Source of the DNA: Anthoceros angustus | Lineage: Eukaryota > Streptophyta > Anthocerotopsida > Anthocerotales > Anthocerotaceae | Reading direction: 5' to 3' | Assembly: GCA_010909165.1 (NCBI GenBank) | Contig: VJWM01000134.1 | Location: forward strand, 310,001-374,000 | Length of the DNA: 64,000 nucleotides | In this document: positions 1 through 11,757 of the stretch, one piece after another | Position numbering within the stretch: the stretch's first letter is position 1 | How the letters are laid out: each line of letters begins with the position of its first letter | Position numbers and translations under genes: made by a program | The notes under the pieces: model-generated | Told to the model about the DNA's origin: nothing | The model's input: the letters and a program-made list of their open reading frames with translations, nothing else | Database searches by the model: none

Positions 1-1076
<1,076 letters not shown>

Positions 1077-3379
1077 TTCTCACAGTCCTGCAGATCGCCA
1101 CATGCACGTCAGCCGGAAACCCGTGATTGCGCACCAAGATCAGCCGAGATGCAGGAATAAAGCTCCTACAGGCAGATCAAACCAGCAAAAAGCCAGATCT
1201 GAGCCTGCACATCAGTCCACCGCCACACAGACACACAAGATAGCCATACAGCTCCCTCTCAGGCCAGATCCGGCGACACCGGCCCCCTCACCCGCTGCAC
1301 ACGATCGATTGGCCCCGCGCCGCTCGCAAGCTACCGCCTTGCCCTCGCCTGTGCTGCCTTCCGCACCGGCCGGGTCCGCTAAGCGATGCTCTGCTCCGAT
1401 CCGCGCTACTGCTGGATGCGGCACAACACTGGCAAGGCAACCCGCTCCCGCGGGCAATAAAGCGCGAGAGAGCGAGCCGAGCCGCGGTGGTGCAGAACCG
1501 CAGAGGCGAGCGGGAGAGAAGAGCGCGAGAAAGCGGGCAGACAACGGAGAAAGAGAGGAGCCCGAGATGTCGAGTTGCGGGGGAAGAGAGAGAGCACTGC
1601 GTCTGTGGGAGAGAATGCGCGGGCGAAACCAGCCCCCGCATTTGAAAACCTGGGCGAAACCAGGGTGATATTTTTCGAAAAAGAATCGTGCAGCCAATAA
1701 ATGCGCGGCAATGTTAAGCACAAACCGCGCACGAAACGCGTGTGGGAAAGAGGAGGCTCGGGTGCGAAAAACGACGGGCTTCGTGTTGGCGGGCCTGCGG
1801 TTTGCCAGTGGCGCTGTGATTAGGTTAGGGCGGGTTTCGCCCAGTGGAATTCGCCTGAACGCGCGGGGCCGTACGCGCAGAGGCGGGAGAGGCATCGTGG
1901 CCGTCAGGAGGGAACATCGGGGCAATCGCGGCCGTCCCACGCTACCAGTGGAGTGGTTGAGCAGAAGCCCTAACTCCAACCCCGCGTTTACCCTAACCTA
2001 AACCCTGGTCAGCGACAAAATGGCAATGACTCACGTTCCACTTCACGTAGAAGGAGGGGTGTGACGAGGGAGGCAGCACTGCGAGGAAAAACAGGCTGGC
2101 ATGTCCAGCCCACACCCAACTCGCTCGTGGGCCCCTGCACGAGTCCGCGGCCTTGCTTCTTCCCCAAGGCCTAAAGAAAGCAACCGGCTAGCGGGGGTGA
2201 GGCGAGATTCGGTAACATGGGAGCGCGGGGGCCCCCGGTTACCTTGACCGGGCCGCGGTCAAGTGGATGGTGCTTTCACAACGCGGTTAGGACTGAACCA
2301 AGAATATCCCGTTTCGGTTTCCCACTGCGGAACCGGTTCCGCACTGTGAGGCCAAGCGGCTGGCTTGTCAGGGTGCCGGGCCGGCGCTCGGCGTGGAAGA
2401 CACCGGGTCTGCGCAGGGAAGGGATCTGGCAGGCTTGCGCTCGAGGTGTCGATGCGGCGGGTTTGCTCTTGAGCATGAACTCTTGAGGTGGGACGGCTGA
2501 AGGTGAAGTCAGTTTGGATTGCTTGCGAGCGCGCAAGTGCTTGAGGGAGCTGTATGTGTTCTTTATGCTGTTTGTTTTGGTGTTAAGATCCTCACATGTT
2601 TGCGGTCTTTAAAGCTCCATCACCTGGCACCAGCTGATGAAACTTTAAGGAACTAGGGCGCTGTCTGTCGCTGGCGCTGAGTACCAGCTACTTGTTTCTC
2701 ACACATTCTTCACTGTAACACAGTGGAAGATGAGAGACCTAAAATGGTTGTTCTTTGTGATTTCCAGGAACGCCTCCAGAGGCAGTGACCCTGTTCTCCG
2801 TGGAGCTCTGGTGTTGCTATCTATATCTTCGGTTGGCATCACCCTGTTGTAGGATGATCAGTCCACAGTCCTATGGTCATGCTCTTGATGAGGGTACAGA
2901 CGTGTTTCAACCACTGTCGAGCTGGAGTCTCATTGAAGTGCATGCAAAAGCTGAGGTCGTGATTGCGGGCTGATGCAAGGATGAATCTGGTGTATCAGCA
3001 GGTGGTAGGAAGGAGGAAGTTGCACGGTCGTGGTTCACACTGGGATCCGAAGGTGTTTGACATTTTCAAGCTCGGATGCGCATCAAGGAACTATTTCTAA
3101 TCGCTTACTCAGAGCAGCAGGAGAAACTGGCTTCGCATGTACCATTCATGATCACATGTTTCACTCCCACAGTACAGCCAAGACGGTACATGTGTACCAC
3201 TTCAGGAGTGATGGAATATGGAACCTCGTGCATCTGAGCAATTTTCCTTTTTCCTTTCATTCTGGGGCCTGCTTTCCGGGATCACGCCAGGTCGTAAAGA
3301 GAAGGGCCCGCCAGGCTCTCCTCCTGTTTGCTTCCAGCGTCACAGAGAGAGAGAGGCGTGAGGAGGCGGAGGACGTGCA
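1077..3379. other. Intergenic: actin leader/promoter side and THEP1 upstream region
   Basis: GC-rich up to about 1700 on the side of the actin 5' end, consistent with leader, leader intron and promoter sequence. No conserved protein is visible; the open frames at 1212-1979 and 1711-2001 look like chance GC-rich frames. A short CCCTAAC/CTAAACCC stretch near 1990-2006 resembles a telo-box, a motif found in many plant promoters. An 18-base perfect palindrome lies at 2326-2343. From about 2500 to 3379 nothing recognisable is present other than presumed 5' sequence of the downstream gene. Confidence 0.5.
2326..2343. repeat. 18-base perfect palindrome centred on AACCGGTT
   Basis: The sequence TGCGGAACCGGTTCCGCA reads identically on both strands. 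AACCGGTT is the core recognised by Grainyhead/CP2-type factors, which exist in some seed-free plants. Any regulatory role here is inference. It lies about 1 kb upstream of the THEP1 gene and 1.25 kb upstream of actin on the other strand. Confidence 0.5.
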
Positions 3380-3985
3380 ATGGCAACTGCTCCAAGTGCG
3401 TCGATGAAGCCCCGGATTTTTGTGACAGGGCCTCCGGGAGTGGGGAAGAGCAGCTTGATCATGAGGGTTTTGAAGAATCTGAAGCAAGCGCACCCGACTG
3501 TGAGTATCCAAGGCTTTTTCACGCAGGAAATGAGAGATGCGGCTGGCCAGAGGGTTGGCTTCGAGGTGATCACTATGGACGGGCGCAGGGCGCGTCTGGC
3601 CACTGCGACGTCCCCAACCTCTTCTTCCAGAGCACCTCAGGTGGGCAGATACACTGTGGATTTGCCGGGGTTTGAGGACCTGGTTCTGCCAGAGCTGGCG
3701 CTCTGTAAACCAGATGCTGGCCTGTTTGTGCTGGATGAAGTTGGCAAAATGGAGCTGTGCAGCGCCGCTTTTTACCCTGCAGTATGGCAGATCCTCGAGG
3801 CTAAGAATGTCCCTGCAGTGATAGGGACCATTCCAATCACCAGGTACGGGCGGGGCATTCCAGAGGTGGAGAGGATCAAGGGACGCCCTGATGTTGAGGT
3901 CTACACACTTTCCAAGAGCAACAGAGATGCCATGACACAAGTAGTCTTCAATCACCTCCTTTCAGTTCTCACAACACAGCGATAG
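3380..3985 (+). CDS. THEP1/NTPCR-type nucleoside triphosphatase
   Basis: Single-exon gene of 201 residues. The family hydrolyses nucleoside triphosphates slowly with broad base specificity (human NTPCR, bacterial/archaeal THEP1); its physiological role in plants is not settled. Walker A is GPPGVGKSS at residues 17-25, the family motif GFFTQEMR at 45-52 is followed by GQRVGFEV, and the Walker B region FVLDEVGKME sits at 116-125. The length fits the family (about 180-190 residues). I took the ATG at 3380; the Met at residue 9 (MKPRIFVTG) would also give a normal N-terminus and may be the real start. No transit peptide is obvious. The gene lies in the same orientation as the PPR gene downstream, about 950 bases apart. 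No frameshift or missing catalytic motif is seen. Confidence 0.93.
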   Translation: MATAPSASMKPRIFVTGPPGVGKSSLIMRVLKNLKQAHPTVSIQGFFTQEMRDAAGQRVGFEVITMDGRRARLATATSPTSSSRAPQVGRYTVDLPGFEDLVLPELALCKPDAGLFVLDEVGKMELCSAAFYPAVWQILEAKNVPAVIGTIPITRYGRGIPEVERIKGRPDVEVYTLSKSNRDAMTQVVFNHLLSVLTTQR

Positions 3986-4937
3986 CCGAGCTTGCTGTGA
4001 GATGTTCTTCCTCGCCTACAACACTTGGGGGCGGTCAGCCACTATAGGCACTGCGAGGAGGAGATGATGATCAAGTTTGGTCTGAGATCTCCGGGTAGGT
4101 GTTCTACAACCTTTTCTTTACAACCAATCTAACTTGTTGTGTTACCTGCATACACAATAGCCCTGCGCTGCGCAGGCATGGGTGGTCAATGATTCCTGCA
4201 TATGCTTTTTCTACAGGTAGCGGGTGCTGATGTCTAAAGCTGAACGGAGTCTGCTTGTCCTCCAGGCAGGGATTATGCAGCTGTGGTTGCGGCTACTCCG
4301 GTGCATCTAGATCAAACTGTCTCTCCGGATGTCTCAGCGTTGAGTACGAATCTATTAATCTCCCTTCAGTTAAGGACGGTTACACTTTTCAATTTTGAAT
4401 ATCCTTATTTGAAATTTTCAATCTAGGTAGCCATCCACTAGAAGCAGCACCTTCAGGCTCCAAAAAACCGGTCCAGCGCCTCAGTCTTGCCAGTCTAGAA
4501 AATCTTCAAAGTAGCCTCCTGCAAGCAGAAGCCCCGATTGCTTATAAGTACCCAGCCTGCGTTGATTCAATCCGCATAAGCAAAGCACGTAGCACCACTT
4601 TCGTGTGGCTATCCCATGATCAAATTGGAGAGGTCTGGGATCTGGTTTGTGTGTTGGAAGAGGCTTGCTGTAATTCGGGGCCTGGAAACACACTCCCGGA
4701 CTGCTTGCGAGATTGGTCACAGCACATGATCGTGATGATCTACTCGCCGGTGGAACTCCATAGCAAACACTTTCCGAGCACTACCGTTTTTGAAGAGACC
4801 TTGGCTCCTTCCCTCTGGTAAAGCAACGTTGTCATAGACCTGATGCTCCAGAGTCCAATGGTCGCCTTTTGCAGACCTTTGGCGCTGCCATTTCCAAGGT
4901 CCGCGATGACAAGGCGCGCCCATTGCTGAGTACCATC
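3986..4937. other. Intergenic between THEP1 and the first PPR gene
   Basis: Presumed 3' end of THEP1 and promoter/leader of the PPR gene. No conserved coding sequence or RNA gene is recognised. The frame of PPR exon 1 is open back to about 4869 but contains no ATG before 4938. Confidence 0.5.
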
Positions 4938-7900
4938 ATGCTGTCTCCCGGACCAGTCAGCAGTTTTCACAGCCATGTCGCCGAGGATATATTCCTGGGC
5001 ACCAGACCATGGATGTTCTTGAGGAAAGCGATTGCCAGAAGCAGCAGCGGAGAGCAACAAGCCCAAAACGTTGCAGTTGCAGACCCAGCACAGGACGTAC
5101 AGAGGTTGTGGCAGAAATACTTCTCGGATCCTTCAGAATGGTGGGACAACAGACTCGGAAAGGTCGGACTAGCTCTTTCTGACTTAGATTTTTCATCTAA
5201 ATTATTTCGTATCAGAAGGATTGAGTTGTGATTTGGCCACAGAATGGTCCCCGAAGTCCAGATTTTGCACATAAGAAGACGAAGGAGGCTCTGTGGATGG
5301 ATAGCAGGTACAAGCCTCCGTGGGTGGAATCTCAGCTAGCTAATGTCGACACACTCAGAACTATGGGGAATCCACGTGTTTGGTATGTCAGAAAGATTGC
5401 CGCAACGTTTGTTGATGGAAAGGTTTGGACATGTTTGCCCGTTGCCAACCCAACCACGTGCTGAACTGTGTCCAGGGCAAACAGTGAATCTCAGGATGGT
5501 CGTGGCTTGGTGAAATTCTGCAAGGAGGAACAGCTGGAAATGGGTTTGGATGTCATGGATGAGCCGAGCATGGTGCCTGCAGTGGGTACGTATTTTCATC
5601 TGTTGAAGGCATGTATCAAGAAGAAGTCTCTTGCCGAGGCCAAGCGAGTGTACGACGACATGGTCAAGCACGGGTACGAGTCCCACAGTTTTTTGGGTGA
5701 ATCTGTTGTGAATACGCTGGTGAAGTGTGGGAGCCTCGAAGATGCTCTCCAAGTCTTTCACAGGTTGTCAAAACGGACTGCTTTCTCTTGGACAGCTGTC
5801 ATTTCAGGCTATGTTAGCCGTGGACGACCTCATGAGGCTCTGGATATGTTTCAGAAAATGCAGGAGGAGGGTGTGCGACCGGACTCATTTACTTTCGTCA
5901 GCGTACTGAAGGCCTGTAGCAGTGTGGGAGATTTGGAACAAGGGAAGGAGGTGCATGCCCAAGTAATAAGATACAACTGCGATTCAGATTTGCATGTGGT
6001 CAACACTCTTGTCCACATGTATGCACAGTGCGGGAGCATGGTAAATGCACGGCATCTGTTCGATACATTGCCTGAGAGGAATGTGGTGTCATGGAATGCT
6101 ATGCTTGCAGGATACGCCAAGCAGGAGCATGCAGACAAGGCTTTGCGACTTTTCTACCAAATGCAAAAGGAGGACGTTATGCCAAATGCTCGGACGTTTG
6201 TAAGTGTTATCAAGGCATGTGCATGTATCGGAGAGAGGGAGGAGAGCACTACTGTACAAGGTGAGACGCTTAAGCTGGGGGCACTTCAAGAGGGGAAGTC
6301 CATACATCAACAAGCAGTCGCTAAGGGTTACGGATCGGACCTCTTCGTTGGGAACACTCTGGCCCACATGTATGCAACCTGTGGGAGCTTACTGGATGCA
6401 CAGCATGTATTTGACACCTTGCCCCAAAAGGATGTGGTGTCATGGAACTCGATACTTGCAGGATATGCTGAACAGAAACGAGTAGAACAGGCCTGGCAAC
6501 TTTATGCTCGGATGGAGGAGGAAGGTGTCCAGCCAAATGATAGAACCTTTGTGGGTGTTCTCCACGCATCTGCCACATTTGCTGACATGGAGGACAGCAT
6601 ATGTGTGGATGGGCGGTTCATCAAAATGACCAGCCTTTGGAGGGGGAAAGCAGTGCACAATAAAGCTACTCGTATGGGTTATGCATCAGACCAATTTGTC
6701 GGAAACGTCCTGGTGCACATGTATGCAAGATGTGGGAGCCTAGTGGATGCACAGCTTGTATTTGATACTCTTCCTCGGCGTGATGTTGTATCATGGAACG
6801 CGATGATCTCAGGATATGTGCAGCAACAGCAAGGAGATAGGGCCTTAGACCTTTATGCCCAAATGTGCAAAAGTGGAACCAGACCAGACGTTTGGACTTT
6901 TACTTGTGTGCTGAAAGCATGTGCTAGCCTGGCAGAAACAGAAGAACGTACGGGTGTAGATGGTCATTCTGTTAAAAGAGTGTTATTGCAGAAGGCCAAG
7001 GATATACATGCTGAAGCTGTCCGACGGGGTTATGGATCTGACTTGTTTATCGGAAACACTCTTGTCCATGTGTATGCAAAGTGTGGAGGCATGGTGGATG
7101 CTTGGCAGGTGTTTGTCACCTTACCAGAGCGCAATGTGATCTCATGGAATGCAATGATTGCAGGATATTCTCAGCAGCAACAAGGTGAAAAAGCCCTGCA
7201 ACTGTATTCCCAAATGCTTCTTGAAGGAGTCATTCCAGATGTCTGGACATTTTCCACCGTGCTCACAGCATGTGCTAGCCTTGCAGATGTTGAAGAGAGC
7301 ACTCTCCACAATGGACAACCCATCAAAGCAAAGTCGCTGCAAGAGGGGAGGGCAATCCATGCAGAAGTTATGCGCAAGGGCTATGCATCAGACGTATTTG
7401 TTGGCAGCACACTCGTTGTCATGTATGCAAAGTGTGGGAGTGTGATTGATGCACAACACGTGTTTGATACATTACCGAACCGGGATGTGGTAACCTGGAA
7501 TACAATCCTAGGTTGCTATGTAGAGCAGGAACAAGGGGAAAAGGCGTTGCAACTGTACACAATCATGCAGAAGGAAGGTGTCCAACCAGACGCGGCCTCA
7601 TTTTTGTGGATCCTGAAGGCATGCAGCCACACAGGTGCCCTGGATGTTTGCACACAGATTCATAAACATATCAAGGGAAGCAAACACACTGGGAGCATTA
7701 CTGTGTCAACTGCTCTTGTTCACGCATACGGCAAATGTGGGAGCATGGTGGATGCGCAATATGTGTTTGATGCCTTGCCGGAACGAGATGTGGTAGCATG
7801 GACAGCTCTAATGGCTGGATATGCCCGACAAGGAGACTCTGAGAAGTCCGTAGAGTGTTTTGAGAAGATGACCCGATCAGGCATAAAGCCAACTGGCGTC

Positions 7901-8449
7901 ACATTTCTTTCCCTTCTGTCTGCATGCAGCCATGCTGGAATGGTGGAGGAAGGAGAGCAGTACTTTGCTGCTATGGAGAGGGACTATGGCATCACCGCTA
8001 CAAGTGACCATTATTCCAGCATGATTGACCTCTTTGGCAGGGCTGGACTCTTCAGCAAAGCAGAAGCGCTGCTCCTGGACATGCCGATTCAGCCTGACTC
8101 TGCAGTTTGGTCGACACTGCTCGGGGTCTGCCGGAATCATGGGAATGTGCGTCTGGGAAGACATGCCTTTGATTGCCTTGTGCACTTGCAGCCACTGGAG
8201 GCTTCACCGTACATGCTCATGTCCCAAATTTATGCCAATGCTGGCATGTGGGATTCCGCAACAGCGATCGATGAACTGAGACAGAGCGCGGGTGTCTGGA
8301 AAACCCCTGGTCAGAGCTGGATTGAGTATGACCAAGAAGTGGTTACTTTTATCGCAGGTGACCGCAGACATGAACAAACTGACAAGGTTTATGCGATGCT
8401 AGAACACGTTTCCTCGCGTCTCAAAGAAGCAGGGTTGAGCGTTTTCTGA
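4938..8449 (+). CDS. PLS-class PPR protein, E1/E2 ending without DYW, N-terminal PDF motif
   Basis: Probable organellar RNA-editing specificity factor of 1112 residues in three exons: 4938-5162, 5243-5382, 5476-8449. The long 3' frame alone begins with GTG, not ATG, so upstream exons are needed. Donor GTATGT at 5383 and acceptor TCCAG before 5476 join in frame. The N-terminus (ATG at 4938) has few acidic residues, as in transit peptides. Exons 1-2 encode WWDNRLGK followed by NGPRSPDFAHKKTKEALW and PPWV, the PDF motif of OSB organellar ssDNA-binding proteins. Then come P, L and S motifs to the end of the repeats, an E1 motif and an E2 motif with the PG box TPGQSWIEYD. The protein stops at KEAGLSVF, before any HxE deaminase site. 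At least four L motifs carry an extra 16-residue segment ending near LQEGK or similar. It is a paralogue of the gene at 41113. It may recruit a DYW protein in trans (inference). Confidence 0.9.
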
Positions 8450-9775
8450 TATTGAGCAAGCAAGCTCAAGTTGCTGAGTGCACATTGAGTCTCGCTGTAA
8501 TAGAATCTTGTCCGTGTGCATCATGGCGACATCGCAACTCACGACTCGGCTTACTCGTCGAGCACTAAGACGGTGAAGATCAGGCTTCAGGGAGTCCCCG
8601 CTTGCGACTGGGTTCTGTCTCCATCCGGCTCCAGGAATCCTCTCTGGTTCGTTCTTGGAGATGAGAAGTCCTTTGTCTACAACCGGGGTATGTCGTTCGG
8701 AAGCAGGGACAAAGGAAGAGTCACAAGGATGCTTAAGCAGAGGCTGCAGAGGTGCTCCTCTCCACTACTTCTGAGAAAATTGCTGGCCAGGTAGAGTGCT
8801 GTCATACTGTAGATACTTGAATTGTGGTGCTCAGTCCAGATCGCTGCACAGCACTCAGATCCCACGGGACACACGGCAGTTGCTTGGCTGGCTCGCAAGC
8901 ATTGGCCCTGGAACTTCATCAAGTTGTCACGAGGTACGGCCTGATTGTGTGGCTCAAACTAGGATCGCAGTGACCTCTTCGTCGACACCGTTTGTGGTGC
9001 TCGTGGAGCAGGGCCGTCTGTCTGCTCGAGGTCTAGCATTTGCCCCTGTTTCCCAGATCACATTTGATGGCTAGACGTAGCATTCGTTCCACAGGATCCT
9101 TTTCAGAGACACCGGAGGTCATCCGAAAACACTATATTCTCCTCCACTCATTCGTGGCCGGAGAAAGGATCCATTGACAATCTTCGTGCCCTGAGCATTG
9201 CAGAGGATAGTCGATCGCACGACTTTGAAATTCTTGATCTTCGTTGCCGTACCTCATCGTGGCCTAAACGTGCTAACGGTCGCTGACCCCGAAGAAGCGA
9301 ATCCCGGCACGAGATTCGAACCCGGGTTGCTCGGGTGGAAGCCCAATATATTTCTATTTACTTTTCCTAGTTATGAATATACTACTTCACTTATAAGCAC
9401 GATTGATGAACTATGAGAAATAACCTCACCTATAGGGCGGGATTCCAGGTACGTAATAAATTCTGTGTTATTTTCTCCATTTTCGGTAAAAGAAACCTAT
9501 GCTCTTAATTATTATATTTTTATGGTACAAAATACTACATCTTTTGGATATTGAGCCCAGGTTACATTTCTAATGAATGGAATTGCCTTTCTGAGAACAA
9601 GATTATAATCGAATACCTGGACTGGAGAATCAATCCCAAATTCATTACAGGACAAAAGACAAGAGGCTCGTTACGGAACAGAAATAAAATGAGTCGAAAA
9701 CCAAATACACGTAGAATTATAGTAATTTTTTGGGAAAACAAAAAAGAGGCAAAAATTATAAGAAGGGGAAAAACA
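8450..9775. other. Intergenic, PPR 3' region grading into AT-rich repeat ground
   Basis: Presumed 3' UTR of the PPR gene, then unrecognised sequence. From about 9340 the base composition becomes strongly AT-rich. A stretch near 9306-9330 (ATTCGAACCCGGG) resembles the B box of a tRNA or tRNA-derived SINE on the minus strand, but no intact tRNA fold is present. The open frame at about 9551-9790 has no recognised relatives. Confidence 0.4.
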
Positions 9776-9826
9776 GGCAAAATCTATTAGGAGTCCAACA
9801 AGGTTTGACTCCTGTTAGATTTTGCC
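9776..9826. repeat. Hairpin with 20-base arms
   Basis: Arms 9776-9795 and 9807-9826 are complementary with two mismatches around an 11-base loop (CAACAAGGTTT). It is followed after eight bases by a second, stronger hairpin. Confidence 0.8.
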
Positions 9827-9834
9827 CCCTCATG

Positions 9835-9903
9835 GGCTGAGGAGGCTAAGGTGCGTGCCCACGGGATGGGCTCTGATGGGCACACACCTTAGCCTCCTCA
9901 GCC
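9835..9903. repeat. Hairpin with 27-base arms
   Basis: Arms 9835-9861 and 9877-9903 are complementary with a single mismatch; the outer 19 bases (beginning GGCTGAGGAGGCTAAGGTG) pair perfectly. The loop is 15 bases. The size would suit a small RNA precursor, a transposon end or an old organellar terminator. Nothing decides between these. Confidence 0.85.
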
Positions 9904-9904
9904 T

Positions 9905-10905
9905 AGGAAGTAGTGAGAATCTCTAATTTGTCAAGAGCAGTACATCTTAGCATATATAGACTCCACAGTGATAAATCTATAGTTCGAAGGGAGGTAAGGG
10001 TCGATTGTTTTAAGAATGGAGTGGATACCATTCTCACACCAGGGATCAAGGAAGCCAAGAGGTAGGACGTCATTAAATAGAGTGGCAAAGTGAGAAGAAA
10101 TAGAGACAAGGTCAGCTAAACGGAAAAAAATCTCCAAGTATACCAGCAAGGTTCGATGCAGTACCACTTCTCAACTTCCTGATGGCACGGGCAACAAGAT
10201 TAGCATTAAAGAACCTGAGGCCGAAGTCAGAGGAATCGGGAGCAAGCAAGGCAGAGGGAATGTGGTAAAGACCATCAATGTAGGAGAGGAGTTTGGGGTC
10301 AGCTTTGAGAAGGATGGGAGAGTGGTTATGGAATTCCTTCCAAAAGGCAGAGCCACCAAGAGACGTTCAGAGGAAGGAGGTAAGACGAATTCGTTCAGAT
10401 TGGAGGAATTGAGACTTTTTCATGGAGAGGAAAGTTTTACAAGGTTTAACAATGGCTTAATAAAGAGGTCAAGGATGGGACTCGGGGGGGAGGTGAAGCT
10501 GGTGCGTGGTGAGATATAATTGAGAGCACATGCGCTCACAATTGGCATCAAACCAATTATGGCGAGGGGCTTGGTTTTTGTTGGGAGGGCGGTAAAATTT
10601 GAAAGGAAAAGTAAAGCAAGCATAGGAGAGGATAGCATAAGAGAAGGCGGCGGCCTGACAAAGAAGGAGGAGGTCAAGGGGAATGCAAACAAGGAAGAAA
10701 TGGAGTATGTGGGAGAATTGGAGAGCGAGGTCATGCAAAAAACTAAATCTGGTGGGCAGACCATGGAGATCAAAACAATCAACAACATGGTCAGACTCCA
10801 TACAAACAAAGTCGATGGTCCACAGCTTGAACACCTTTATAAACCTTGATAGTAAAGGTATAAAAATAATTGTTGAACAAAAGAAAAAAGAAGAGCTAGA
10901 AAAGA
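9905..10905 (-). pseudogene. Degenerate LINE-type reverse transcriptase fragment
   Basis: Read on the minus strand, pieces of a non-LTR retrotransposon pol appear in order but in different frames. Near 10760 ESDHVVDCFDLHGLP resembles the end of an endonuclease domain. Near 10570 RHNWFDANCERM is like the linker before the RT. Near 10195 AIRKLRSGTASNLAGI matches the start of an RT domain. Near 9960-10030 comes LPSNYRFITVESIYAKMY, like the NYRPI block of LINE RTs. Stops and frameshifts separate the pieces, so it is a dead copy. The clade cannot be told from these fragments. Confidence 0.7.
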
Positions 10906-10911
10906 TGTGTA

Positions 10912-11537
10912 TATGGCGTGTCGATCTCGTGTCACGAAGGAAGTTGTCATACATTTTATTTTTCAAATGGTGAGGTGGAGCACCAGCTGGCTCAATTCAC
11001 CAAGCTGGAGCTTTAGCACAATGAACCGAGGTAGCTAGTGCTCCCGCAGACTTGATTGGCCTGATGGGCAAGCTGCAAGCGATGGCAGCACAAAATGCCA
11101 CTTCCTCCTTGCTCAAACATCACGGCAAGGTCATACGCCCTATTTCCTTTTACTACCTTATCCAACAACAGATAGAAGAAACCCATGCCAATCACGAAAG
11201 TTTCATCACCTTTCTTTCTATTGGAGCATCCTTGCTTAGGCGAGCTTACCTGAATGATGGGCCTCAGCTGGCAAATCATAGCGCACAGATTGCCACTTTG
11301 AGGCCAGGAGGCTTGTGATCAAGCTTGTCTTGCCCGTGACAATCTGATTGCTGTGGAGATCGATCTGCTCAGTGCGAGGTCGGCCTTAATCAGCCGCTAA
11401 ACCTAATCAGGTGGAGCTCCACCCGATCCACCAAGCTTGAGCTCCACTTGGTGCACCAAACTAGTTGGTGCTCCACCTCATCGTCAAAAAAAAAAAAAGT
11501 AAAACAACTTCCTTTGTGACGAGATTGGTACGCCATA
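10912..11537. mobile_element. Inverted-repeat (MITE or foldback-like) element, about 626 bases
   Basis: Both ends begin TATGGCGT and run inward as an imperfect inverted repeat of about 75 bases (10912-10987 against 11465-11537). The repeat includes AAGGAAGTTGT near the tip and a perfect 15-base block TGAGGTGGAGCACCA at 10971-10985, matched by 11466-11480. Small indels distinguish the arms. The interior holds several GGTGGAGCTCCACC-like palindromes and no coding sequence. I see no clear target-site duplication. Confidence 0.65.
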
Positions 11538-11546
11538 CATGGAGAG

Positions 11547-11612
11547 TTGGGACAATTTAATTTCTTTGTTGGGACAATTTAATTTCTTTGTTGGGACAAT
11601 TTAATTTCTTTG
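11547..11612. repeat. Tandem repeat, 22 bases x 3
   Basis: Three perfect head-to-tail copies of a unit beginning TTGGGACAATTTAATTTCTT. They lie just outside the inverted-repeat element. Confidence 0.95.
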
Positions 11613-11757
11613 TGAGGTACTTCGTAGATATGTACTATATTTTATATGTATAAAAAGAGATGATTTATTGAGGTGAAAGAACGATGGAAAGAGACCATCT
11701 AGGAAGGGACAACAAATGGGGACCCGGGGGTCGGAGTGAAGAGGAGCAACCCAGCTC

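Noticed and set aside
1212-1979. 255-codon open frame on the minus strand upstream of actin
   Set aside because: GC-rich chance frame in the actin leader/promoter region with no recognisable domain.
1985-2008. Telomere-like CCCTAAC/CTAAACCC
   Set aside because: Only about two imperfect units; more likely a promoter telo-box or chance than telomeric DNA.
4869-5231. Start at 4869 for the first PPR exon, and single-exon start at 5468
   Set aside because: The codons are TTG and GTG. The first ATG is 4938, and the frame at 5468 is reached by splicing at 5476.
9300-9340. tRNA-like B box (ATTCGAACCCGGG)
   Set aside because: No matching 5' acceptor strand, D arm or anticodon arm upstream; at most a truncated SINE end.
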